Positions 43,563 through 51,159 of a DNA stretch of 64,000 nt are shown in pieces. Position 1 is the first letter of the stretch; every line of letters starts with the position of its first letter. The notes beneath the pieces were generated by a model that ran no database searches, had not been told where the DNA came from, and saw only the letters and a list, made by a program, of their open reading frames with translations. The DNA lies in contig DATCHW010000259.1 of assembly GCA_036508135.1 (NCBI GenBank), positions 310,001 through 374,000 of the forward strand, read 5' to 3'. This DNA comes from DATCHW01 sp036508135. GTDB lineage: Bacteria; Bacteroidota; Ignavibacteria; Tepidaquicellales; Tepidaquicellaceae. The position numbers and the translations under genes are program-made.

Positions 43563-45446
43563 GTGGAATCGACAGTAAAGCTTAAACATCCCAAAGGTCT
43601 TGCGCTGCTTTTTGTAACTGAAATGTGGGAGCGATTCAGCTTCTATGGTATGCAGGCAATTTTCTATCTCTATATGATAAATGCTCTGGTATTCGATAAA
43701 ATCGATGCAGACATGATTTACGGAAATTATATAGGCATGGTTTATATCACTGCAATTCTAGGTGGTTATATGGCAGATAGATACCTTGGCAATCGCAAAG
43801 CGATAGTAACTGGCGGTGTACTCATGGCTATAGGGCAATTTCTTTTATTCACAAGCGGAATCTTTTATATTAACAAACCCGTTTCAGTAGTTTTCCTTAT
43901 TCTTGGATTGATTTTCCTGTGCCTCGGTAATGGATTCTTCAAACCAAATATTTCCACAATGGTTGGCAAGCTATATCCGGAGAATGATAAACGAATTGAC
44001 GCTGCTTTCACGATTTTTTATATGGGAATAAATCTCGGCGGATTGCTTGCTCCGATTATTTGCGGATTTGTAGGGAATACAGGTAATCTTGCTGATTTTA
44101 AATGGGGATATTTTGCGGCAGGTACAGGGATGGTATTAAGTCTGATTATCTTCTCTATTTACAAAGCAAAATACCTTACCACTCCGGAAGGAGAGCCCAT
44201 TGGAGTGATTCCCGCTGGAGCAGTGAAAAAAGATGAAAAAGGAAAGAAAAAGATTAATACAAAAGATATTTTTATGAATCTGGGGTTTTTCATTATCGTT
44301 TTAGTTGTTTTTAAATATTTATTAAATGCGGATAATTTTGGCTCATTTATTTATGCTATATTTTTCACAGCACCGCTATCAATTATTACAGATAAGACAT
44401 TAACAAAAATTGAAAAGCAAAAAATAGTTGCACTATTCATCCTTATCCTATTCACGATGGTTTTCTGGGCGGCATTCGGACAGCTTGGCTCTTCAATCAC
44501 CTTCTTTGCAGATAAACAGATGGACAGGTCTATCTTCGGATTTAACATTCCGCCAAGTGTATTTCAATCGTTCGGTCCTTTATTCATTGTAACTTTTGCG
44601 CCGGTAATGGCTATTGTATGGACTTTTCTTGCTAAGCGCAGCAAAGAACCTTCCATTCCGGTCAAACTTGGATTCGGTTTGCTCTTTATGGCTCTTGCCT
44701 GGGTGCTTTTAATTATTGGAATTAAACTAATAACCCCCGGTGTTAAAGTTGGTATGGTCTGGTTAATATTAATGTATTTTACATTAACAATCGGAGAACT
44801 TTGCTTATCCCCTATCGGGCTTTCAATGGTTTTCAAACTTGCACCGGTCAAATTTGCAGCGATACTTATGGCTATTTGGTTTTTATCTCTCGGAACTTCA
44901 TTCAAGCTTTCAGGAGTGATGAGTGCTTTATATCCACAGGAAGCAGTCAGAACAGAAATTACACTGCCTGATAAAAAAATCGTAATAAAATCTTATGACA
45001 GTCTTTATGAAATCAAACCTGACAGTGTATATCTTTCAAAACTACCATCTAATCAGTCTCTTGACGAAAGGAAAGTATGGGAAGCAAATATTGATAATGG
45101 AAAACTGCTTACGATGGATGAACAAAATGCTCCTGCGGAATTCAAGATTGACTCTGCCAAAATTGCGAAACTCGATTTTGCATTATCGTCAGATGATGCT
45201 TATGTTAAAGGACAAACTAAATTTTTATACAGATTCACTCCGGACGGACAAAACATTTTTGTCGTAAAAAATAATAACGTTATCGAGAAATGGAATATTA
45301 ACCCTGTAAAACCGAAACTGCTCGGATTTGAAATAAAAGACCTTTTTGATTTCTTTTTAATATTCGTGATTTTTGCCGGTGTTAGTTCGATAATTCTATT
45401 TGCGCTTGTGAAGCCAATATTAAAGATGATGCACGGAGTAAGATAG
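43563..45446 (+). CDS. POT family proton-dependent oligopeptide transporter with inserted soluble domain
   Basis: Inner-membrane peptide:proton symporter of 627 residues. FVTEMWERFSFYGMQAIFYLYM is the POT TM1 signature (ExxERFxYY), and FYMGINLGGLLAPIICGFVG the PTR2 signature. Twelve core TM helices fit, but between the last two (about residues 460-590) there is a hydrophilic stretch of about 130 residues: RTEITLPDKKIVIKSYDSLYEIKPD, then LPSNQSLDERKVWEANIDNG and FRFTPDGQNIFVVK-like strands. Most POT members are about 450-520 residues without this. Start GTG at 43563; no ATG lies upstream in frame before the signature. Di- and tripeptide uptake is the family function. Confidence 0.92.
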   Translation: MESTVKLKHPKGLALLFVTEMWERFSFYGMQAIFYLYMINALVFDKIDADMIYGNYIGMVYITAILGGYMADRYLGNRKAIVTGGVLMAIGQFLLFTSGIFYINKPVSVVFLILGLIFLCLGNGFFKPNISTMVGKLYPENDKRIDAAFTIFYMGINLGGLLAPIICGFVGNTGNLADFKWGYFAAGTGMVLSLIIFSIYKAKYLTTPEGEPIGVIPAGAVKKDEKGKKKINTKDIFMNLGFFIIVLVVFKYLLNADNFGSFIYAIFFTAPLSIITDKTLTKIEKQKIVALFILILFTMVFWAAFGQLGSSITFFADKQMDRSIFGFNIPPSVFQSFGPLFIVTFAPVMAIVWTFLAKRSKEPSIPVKLGFGLLFMALAWVLLIIGIKLITPGVKVGMVWLILMYFTLTIGELCLSPIGLSMVFKLAPVKFAAILMAIWFLSLGTSFKLSGVMSALYPQEAVRTEITLPDKKIVIKSYDSLYEIKPDSVYLSKLPSNQSLDERKVWEANIDNGKLLTMDEQNAPAEFKIDSAKIAKLDFALSSDDAYVKGQTKFLYRFTPDGQNIFVVKNNNVIEKWNINPVKPKLLGFEIKDLFDFFLIFVIFAGVSSIILFALVKPILKMMHGVR

Positions 45447-45473
45447 GTCAATTTTAAATTGTAGATATTTTTG

Positions 45474-45560
45474 CGGAGAAGGAGAGATTCGAACTCTCGA
45501 TGGAGTTGCCCCCATAACGGTTTTCGAGACCGCCGCTTTCAACCACTCAGCCACCTCTCC
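45474..45560 (-). tRNA. tRNA-Ser (CGA)
   Basis: 87-nt class II tRNA: acceptor stem GGAGAGG paired with CUUCUCC, discriminator G (as for Ser), D-loop with GGCUGAGUGGUUGAAAG, anticodon loop CUCGAAA giving CGA, a long variable arm and T-arm UUCGAAUC. The CCA end is not encoded. It lies 27 bases past the convergent POT gene. Confidence 0.95.
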
Positions 45561-45821
45561 GTGTGTTAATTTAAGCAAAAAATCAAAGGTTTTAATTTCA
45601 AATTGTAATAAAAAACTGTGTTGAAACTTTACAATTTACTATACAGTAAAATCAAACCTATTTTTAAGAACTTTAAACCCGCTTAAAACAAAAAATCGCT
45701 TAAAAAATTTTAGGTCTTAGCAAACCTTGAAAACTTAAACGGTCTTTGTTATAAACTTCTGTAATCAATGCTAAGTTTAAAATTTTTTACTGAACAAATA
45801 TAATATTTTATATCTGTTGTT
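45561..45821. other. Intergenic stretch upstream of tRNA-Ser
   Basis: 261 AT-rich bases between the 5' end of tRNA-Ser and the small membrane-protein gene. No gene or clear promoter box was found; it should contain the tRNA promoter. Confidence 0.45.
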
Positions 45822-46079
45822 TCAATTGAGATTTTTTATCTTGTGAGTTCTAAATCTCGTTTTAAATAAATCTATTAATTTACCTACTATGTAAATAAGG
45901 ATACCGAATATTAATAATAAGATAGGATAAATTACCAACCAATAAAGATAATCGGATTTTATTTGTAGTTTAAATACACCATTTATAATGTATAGGAAAC
46001 CCATCCCCAACAGAAATAGAATTAATAATAACCATAAAATAAAATCTACTGGATGATTACCTCGACTGTAATATCGCAT
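45822..46079 (-). CDS. Small two-TM hypothetical protein
   Basis: Predicted inner-membrane protein of 85 residues with two hydrophobic helices (about 12-33 and 46-68) and a basic tail (KTRFRTHKIKNLN). I recognise no family. It lies 76 bases downstream of the frameshifted T9SS propeller gene, on the same strand, and could be a recent arrival with the neighbouring mobile-element debris. Support is only the open frame and a membrane-protein-like composition. Confidence 0.45.
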   Translation of the reverse strand: MRYYSRGNHPVDFILWLLLILFLLGMGFLYIINGVFKLQIKSDYLYWLVIYPILLLIFGILIYIVGKLIDLFKTRFRTHKIKNLN

Positions 46080-46155
46080 ATTGAAAGTTTGTTATTAATA
46101 TAAATATTATTAAAAAGAAAACCTTTGTCAGTTCTGCCTTTCCTCAGATAAGAAA

Positions 46156-47429
46156 TTATTTCAATAAAATCATTTTATTCGTTTGAATAAAATCAGATGT
46201 TTCAAGTCTATAGAAATATATACCACTCGCAGATTTATTACCATTAAATTCTACTTCATAAGAACCCGGAGATATTTTTTCATCTGCAAGAATTGAAATT
46301 TCTTTCCCAGTAATATCATAAACCGTTAATTTGATATTTGAAGATTTTGGAATATCGAATTTAATTTTTGTATTTGGATTAAAAGGATTCGGATAGTTTT
46401 GACTTAATGAATAGAATGATGTAACATTAGGATTAATTTTATGAATATTAGTAATAACACCACCCGTTATTGTTTTTAGAATTGTTCCATTATTACCAAC
46501 AGCCCAACCAGTATTTAAATTAATAAAATGTATTGCATTTAAAAAATTGTTTGTATAAGGTAATTGTTCAATCCAATTTATACCACCGTTTGAAGTTTTT
46601 AAAATTACCCCTTCGTTTTGGGGACTTGTTTTATATCCCACAATCCATCCTGTATTTAAGTCCATAAATGTAAAGGATTTAAAAGATATTATCGTATTAG
46701 TATAAATACTTGACCAATAAGAACCACCATTTGTAGTTTTAAACACCTTATTTTCACTTAATATCCACCCTGTGTTAGCATCATAAAATTTAACCTTTAA
46801 AAAATAATCAAAACTAACTTGTTGTGAACCCCATACTACCCCGCCATCTGTAGATTTCAATACCATACCTGAATCACCAACAGCCCATCCCGTTAAATTA
46901 TTATAAAAATAAACAGATTTTAAATCTTTGTTAACAGGATTATATTCAGTCCAATAAGAACCACCATCATTTGTTTTTGCAACGAACCCCTTATGATATG
47001 TATTGCTATAACCAGCAAACCAACCTGTTAATGCATTAATAAATATATAGACCAAGCTTTACCATATTCATCATAATTATTAGAATTAATAAAGTTGGTT
47101 CCACCATTTGTGGTTTTTGCGACATATAATATTCCACCATAATGACCTGTCATATAACCAGTACTTGAATTAATAAAACTCATACTGTAAATATCATTTC
47201 CAGCGCTACCAAAATTTACCCAGTTACTTCCTCCGTTTGTAGTTTTATAAATTGTTCCTGCCCCAATAAAATTATAAGTACACGTAGTCCATCCTGTTTG
47301 TGAATCGACAAAGTAAACGGCTAAAAACGGATAGTTTACTGTTATACTTTGTGAGAACCAACCTGACTGTGAATAAGTAAATGAAGAAAAGAAAGCAAAA
47401 CTTAAGATAAGTAGTAATAATTTTTTCAT
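46156..47429 (-). pseudogene. Frameshifted T9SS-exported Ycf48/BNR-like seven-bladed propeller protein
   Basis: Two overlapping frames (47429-47028 and 47055-46156) make one protein of about 424 residues once a missing T is restored near 47041-47046 in an A/T run. The first frame carries the signal peptide (FAFFSSFTYSQ) and two repeats. The joined sequence has seven repeats of the form FxNxxTGWxxGxxGxxxKTTNGGxxW, consistent with a seven-bladed Ycf48-like propeller. The C-terminus is a T9SS sorting domain (NYPNPFNPNTKIKF ... SGIYFYRLETSDF). The frameshift may be a true inactivation, an assembly error or phase-like slippage. Role if intact: surface or secreted, adhesion or binding. Confidence 0.78.
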
Positions 47430-47534
47430 TATTATTCCCTCCCGGAAATTTTTTATTATATTAATAATTTTCTATATTAACAAATAGATATTTATTACTT
47501 CTTATAAAATGTGAGTTTTTTTCTTTAAAACTGT

Positions 47535-47595
47535 GGGGGGTATATACCCTATGTGTTGATATTATACCCCCCTCTAAACTTTTCCATACCCCCCC
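47535..47595. repeat. G/C-tract inverted repeat with three homopolymer runs
   Basis: A G6 run (47535-47540), a C6 run (47567-47572) and a C7 run (47589-47595). The first two form an exact 10-bp inverted repeat (GGGGGGTATA at 47535-47544 with TATACCCCCC at 47563-47572). Such tracts stand out in this AT-rich sequence. They lie between the frameshifted propeller gene and the recombinase remnant. Confidence 0.7.
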
Positions 47596-47649
47596 ATTAT
47601 ATTAAAATGAAAATCCCGCAAACCCTTATCAATTCACTATTCTCGCTTG

Positions 47650-47883
47650 TTATAAAATTTGTATTTTGTTCATCGCTTCCCGCAAGTCTTCCGTTGATAA
47701 GTGAATATAGTTCATAGTAGTGCGAATTTCGGAATGACCTGCGATTTCTCTCACATAGTTGATATTAACACCGCTTTTAATTAACGAACTGATAAACGTA
47801 TGTCTTATACAATGGAAATGAAATTTATTATCAAAGTTCAATTTCCTTAATATATCTTTAATATTTAGATTGAATATAATCAT
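47650..47883 (-). pseudogene. C-terminal remnant of a tyrosine recombinase/integrase
   Basis: 77 codons matching only the C-terminal catalytic end of the XerC/D-phage-integrase family: HCIRHTFISSLIKSGVNINYVREIAGHSEIRTTMNYIHL, with the conserved Arg-His, the His of GHS and the nucleophile Tyr (MNYIH). The N-terminal core-binding domain and first catalytic Arg are missing, and upstream sequence runs into the iorA promoter. It is a truncated relic, probably of an integrated element, with the G/C-tract inverted repeat beside it. Confidence 0.82.
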
Positions 47884-47900
47884 TAATCGGAATATTTTTG
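47870..47900 (+). promoter_or_regulatory. Bacteroidota-type promoter for iorAB
   Basis: TTG at 47870-47872 and TATTTTTG at 47893-47900 (TAnnTTTG) are separated by 20 bases, as in the Bacteroidota sigma consensus. The minus-7 box lies 29 bases before the iorA ATG. The minus-33 part overlaps the 5' end of the recombinase remnant. Confidence 0.45.
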
Positions 47901-47929
47901 TCTAACCAAATCAACATTAATTTTATCTT

Positions 47930-49540
47930 ATGGAAAAATTACTACTACTTGGGGATGAAGCAATTGCACAGGGAGCAATTGATGCAGGTTTATCCGGTAT
48001 ATACGCCTATCCGGGCACCCCATCCACAGAGATTACAGAATACGTTCAGAAATCCAAATTTGCAAAAGAAAGAAACATACGTTCAAAATGGAGTGCCAAC
48101 GAAAAGACTGCTATGGAAGCAGGTCTGGGAATGAGTTATACGGGTAAACGGGCTATGGTATGTATGAAGCACGTTGGATTGAATGTAGCCGCTGATGCTT
48201 TTATTAATTCCTCTATAACCGGCGCAAACGGAGGACTGATGGTGGTTGCAGCAGATGACCCTTCGATGCACTCTTCTCAAAATGAACAGGACTCCCGATT
48301 TTTTGGAAACTTTGCTATGATCCCGATCCTTGAACCAACAAACCAACAAGAAGCTTATGATATGGCTTATAGTGGATTCGAACTCTCTGAAAAATATCAC
48401 ACTCCGGTTTTGCTGAGGATCACAACCCGCCTTGCACACTCACGGGCAGGTGTCAAAAGAAAAACGGTTAGAGCACAGAATGAAATTAAACTGCCAACGA
48501 ATCTTACTCAGTTTGTTCTGCTTCCCGCTATCGCAAGGAAACAGTATAAAGTTCTGCTCGGTAACCAGAAAAATTTTGAAGAAGAATCTGAGAAATCAGA
48601 ATTCAATAAATACTATGAAGGAACAGATAAAAGTTCGGGAATAATTGCTTGCGGAATTGCGTATAACTACCTGATGGAAAATATTTCAAATTCAAATTGT
48701 AAAAGTCCCATATTAAAAATAAGCCAGTATCCCCTGCCAAGAAATATGGTGGAAAAAATAACTAAAGAGTGCGAAACAATAATTGTTCTCGAAGACGGCT
48801 ACCCGCTTGTAGAACAAGCATTAAAAGGATATCTTGGAAATTGTCTGAAAGTATCGGGGAGACTTGATGGAACTATACCGCGTGACGGGGAACTAAATCC
48901 AAATATCGTAGGTAAAGCAATCGGAATGGATGGAGCACAAGTGAAACCGGCACCGGGAATTATTTCTCCGAGACCACCATCGCTTTGTGCAGGATGTCCG
49001 CATATAGATTCTTTCAATGCGATGAACGAAGTAATAGCAATTTACGGCAAAGGAAAAGTATTTTCCGATATCGGCTGTTATACGCTTGCTGCTTTGCCTC
49101 CTTATCAATCAATAAATTCCTGCGTAGATATGGGAGCATCCATCACTATGGCAAAAGGAGCCGCTGATGCCGGATTGAAACCCGCAATAGCAGTAATCGG
49201 AGATTCAACTTTTACTCATTCAGGCATAACAGGACTGCTCGATGCAGTAAATGATAAATCACATATTACCGTTTTTATTCTCGATAACGGAACAACGGGA
49301 ATGACAGGCGGACAGGATTCATCAGCGACAGGAAGGATTGAAGATATATGCGAAGGAGTTGGTGTAGAACCGGAGCATATAAGAGTCATCAATCCGCACA
49401 GAAGATTCGATAAAGAAAATGTTGAAATTTATAAAGAAGAACTTGAATATGAAGGTGTATCTGTAATAATACCGAGACGTGAATGTATTCAAACAATAGG
49501 CAAGCACAAAAAAGAACAAAAATCGAAGGAGAAAGTATGA
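47930..49540 (+). CDS. iorA: Indolepyruvate:ferredoxin oxidoreductase subunit alpha, without ferredoxin domain
   Basis: Catalytic subunit (536 residues) oxidising aryl-pyruvates from aromatic amino acids to acyl-CoA plus reduced ferredoxin. N-terminal pyrimidine-binding domain: LGDEAIAQGAIDAGLSGIYAYPGTPSTEITEY. TPP-binding domain: GDSTFTHSGITGLLDAVNDKSHITVFILDNGTTGMTGGQD. CAGCPHIDSFNAM lies between. It ends with IIPRRECIQTIGKHKKEQKSKEKV, where many IorA proteins continue into a two-[4Fe-4S] ferredoxin domain; none is visible here. iorB overlaps by three bases (ATGA). A Bacteroidota-type promoter is seen upstream. Suggests amino-acid fermentation. Confidence 0.93.
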   Translation: MEKLLLLGDEAIAQGAIDAGLSGIYAYPGTPSTEITEYVQKSKFAKERNIRSKWSANEKTAMEAGLGMSYTGKRAMVCMKHVGLNVAADAFINSSITGANGGLMVVAADDPSMHSSQNEQDSRFFGNFAMIPILEPTNQQEAYDMAYSGFELSEKYHTPVLLRITTRLAHSRAGVKRKTVRAQNEIKLPTNLTQFVLLPAIARKQYKVLLGNQKNFEEESEKSEFNKYYEGTDKSSGIIACGIAYNYLMENISNSNCKSPILKISQYPLPRNMVEKITKECETIIVLEDGYPLVEQALKGYLGNCLKVSGRLDGTIPRDGELNPNIVGKAIGMDGAQVKPAPGIISPRPPSLCAGCPHIDSFNAMNEVIAIYGKGKVFSDIGCYTLAALPPYQSINSCVDMGASITMAKGAADAGLKPAIAVIGDSTFTHSGITGLLDAVNDKSHITVFILDNGTTGMTGGQDSSATGRIEDICEGVGVEPEHIRVINPHRRFDKENVEIYKEELEYEGVSVIIPRRECIQTIGKHKKEQKSKEKV

Positions 49541-50124
49541 GAAATGATATAATTTTAGCCGGAGTAGGCGGGCAAGGAATACTTTCCATCGCCGCATCCA
49601 TAGGATATGCAGCAATAGAAACCGGATTAAGCCTCAAACAATCCGAAGTACACGGAATGAGCCAAAGAGGCGGAGATGTATCATCGCATCTAAGAATTTC
49701 CGACAAAGAAATTTTTTCGGATTTAATTCCTCAGGGTTCTGCAAATATGATAATTTCGGTAGAGCCGATGGAATCACTTCGCTACATTCCCTGGCTTGCA
49801 TCTGAGGGATGGTTGATAACAAATACTGTTCCCTATGTGAATATAACAAACTATCCCGATATTAAAGATATTATGAAAGAGATTGAAGCATTCGGAAATC
49901 ACATTGCACTTGATGCAGAAGATATCGCAAGAAAGCTTGGTTCTGCCCGTTCAGCAAATATGGTTATGCTCGGAGCCGCATCACCTTTTATTGATATACC
50001 TTATGAAAAATTTGAGAAAGGCATTAGAGATTTATTCGGAAGAAAAGGTGAAGATGTTGTCAGCCTTAATTTAAAGGCTCTGAAAGCGGGAAGAGAATTT
50101 ACGGAAACACATAAAGGACTATAA
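49537..50124 (+). CDS. iorB: Indolepyruvate oxidoreductase subunit beta
   Basis: Gamma-domain-type subunit (195 residues) of pyruvate-ferredoxin-oxidoreductase-like enzymes: ILAGVGGQGILSIAASIGYAAIETGLSLKQSEVHGMSQRGGDVSSHLRI is the signature, followed by LIPQGSANMIISVEPMESLRYIPWL. I choose the ATG at 49537, which overlaps the iorA stop and has an AAGGAG ribosome binding site; a longer frame from 49483 would add 18 residues that are merely the iorA sequence in another frame. Length fits IorB (about 190-200). Works as a heterotetramer with IorA. Confidence 0.93.
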   Translation: MRNDIILAGVGGQGILSIAASIGYAAIETGLSLKQSEVHGMSQRGGDVSSHLRISDKEIFSDLIPQGSANMIISVEPMESLRYIPWLASEGWLITNTVPYVNITNYPDIKDIMKEIEAFGNHIALDAEDIARKLGSARSANMVMLGAASPFIDIPYEKFEKGIRDLFGRKGEDVVSLNLKALKAGREFTETHKGL

Positions 50125-50180
50125 GAAAGATATTTATTTTATTAAGATATTGATAAAAGTTAATAGCTTTTTTATATCGG

Positions 50181-50543
50181 CTAAACTGCAAATAAAGGTG
50201 TGTTATCAATATATATCAGATATTCTTTTATCAAGTCACCTTTCATATATAAGATATTTGTGAAATTTATATTCACCTTTTTCCCATCAAGACGGGTATA
50301 AAGTACTTCTCCTTGCCAAACTATAGAGTCGTCTTTTTCCCAGAAATTAATCACTTTGTGCCTGCTATTATCTATCATATTGAAAAATTGATCAACATAA
50401 TTACGAATGTCATTCTTACCTTGCACCGGATCGTTATTACCAAAACGGAAGATACCATCTTCAGTAAAATAAGATGCAAAGGCATCAGAGTCCTGAGCGT
50501 CTATAACCATTCCAATTTTTTCGAGCCAATCTTTCGTGTTCAT
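50181..50543 (-). CDS. SnoaL/NTF2-like protein
   Basis: Small cytosolic protein of 120 residues with the cone-like NTF2/SnoaL fold: WLEKIGMVIDAQDSDAFASYFTEDGIFRFGNNDPVQGKNDIRNYVDQFFNMIDNSRHKVINFW is the standard N-terminal pattern (helix, FTEDGxFRFGNxxPVxGKxxI), followed by beta-strands IVWQGEVLYTRLDGKKVNINFTNILYMKGDLIKEYLIYIDNTPL. It may bind or isomerise a small molecule; no catalytic Asp/His pair is diagnosable. It converges on iorB across 56 bases. Confidence 0.85.
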   Translation of the reverse strand: MNTKDWLEKIGMVIDAQDSDAFASYFTEDGIFRFGNNDPVQGKNDIRNYVDQFFNMIDNSRHKVINFWEKDDSIVWQGEVLYTRLDGKKVNINFTNILYMKGDLIKEYLIYIDNTPLFAV

Positions 50544-50564
50544 TTAAAATTTGATTATTTATAT

Positions 50565-50595
50565 AAAAAAACCGTTAATAAAAAATTAACGGTTT
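50565..50595 (-). terminator. Rho-independent terminator after tRNA-Lys
   Basis: Perfect 11-bp stem (50569-50579 with 50585-50595) and a T-run on the minus strand, ten bases beyond the 3' end of tRNA-Lys. Confidence 0.8.
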
Positions 50596-50604
50596 CGTTG
50601 TTTG

Positions 50605-50676
50605 TGAGGATGGAAGGGCTCGAACCTTCAACCACCGCCTTAAAAGGGCGATGCTCTACCATTGAGCTACATCCCC
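50605..50676 (-). tRNA. tRNA-Lys (UUU)
   Basis: 72 nt without encoded CCA. Acceptor GGGGAUG paired with CAUCCUC (one G-U), discriminator A, D-arm GCUC..GAGC, anticodon loop CUUUUAA giving UUU, short variable loop and T-arm GAAGG-UUCGAGC-CCUUC. It follows the atpC gene by 70 bases on the same strand and has its own terminator. Confidence 0.96.
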
Positions 50677-50746
50677 AAAAAAAATAATATATTAAGAACA
50701 AATTTTAATTTACTGAATTTTTTACTTAAAATAAATTCAGATATAA

Positions 50747-51148
50747 TTATTTCTTTGCGATTTTCAATCTATTCTTAGCTCTTTTAAGAGCTAAGGTCTC
50801 TTCGAATTTATTTATGTTCGACTTTGTATTAATAATATCCTTTGCTTTTTGAAGAGCTTTTTCTGCTCTGTTAATATCTATCTCATTTTCTTTTTCAATA
50901 GCTTCTGCAAGTATTATTATTTTATTATCCCTTACTTCCAGTATGCCACCGCTTGAAGCATATACTTCTTCATTTTTAGAAGTACCGACTATTTTAATTC
51001 TTCCGATATCGAGAGTCGATACTAATGGAGCGTGATTATAAAGTACCTGGAATTCACCTAAGGTGCCCGGAGCAGTAACGGATATTACATCTCCGTTGAA
51101 AATTTTTCTGTCGGTCGTTATTATTTCTAAATGTAAATATTTTCCCAA
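50747..51148 (-). CDS. atpC: F-type ATP synthase epsilon subunit
   Basis: F1 subunit epsilon of 133 residues, which controls catalysis in the central stalk. LHLEIITTDRKIFNGDVISVTAPGTLGEFQVLYNHAPLVSTLDIGRIKI and EEVYASSGGILEVRDNKIIILAEAIEKENEIDINRAEKALQKAKD give the beta-sandwich followed by the two-helix C-terminal domain. It lies 11 bases after atpD. The other F1Fo genes are not in the window, matching the split ATP-synthase gene arrangement known in Chlorobi and Bacteroidota. Confidence 0.96.
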   Translation of the reverse strand: MGKYLHLEIITTDRKIFNGDVISVTAPGTLGEFQVLYNHAPLVSTLDIGRIKIVGTSKNEEVYASSGGILEVRDNKIIILAEAIEKENEIDINRAEKALQKAKDIINTKSNINKFEETLALKRAKNRLKIAKK

Positions 51149-51159
51149 TTTTAAAGAAT

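Noticed and set aside
49483..49536. Longer start for iorB at 49483
   Set aside because: The extra residues are the iorA 3' end in another frame; the ATG at 49537 has a ribosome binding site and an ATGA overlap.
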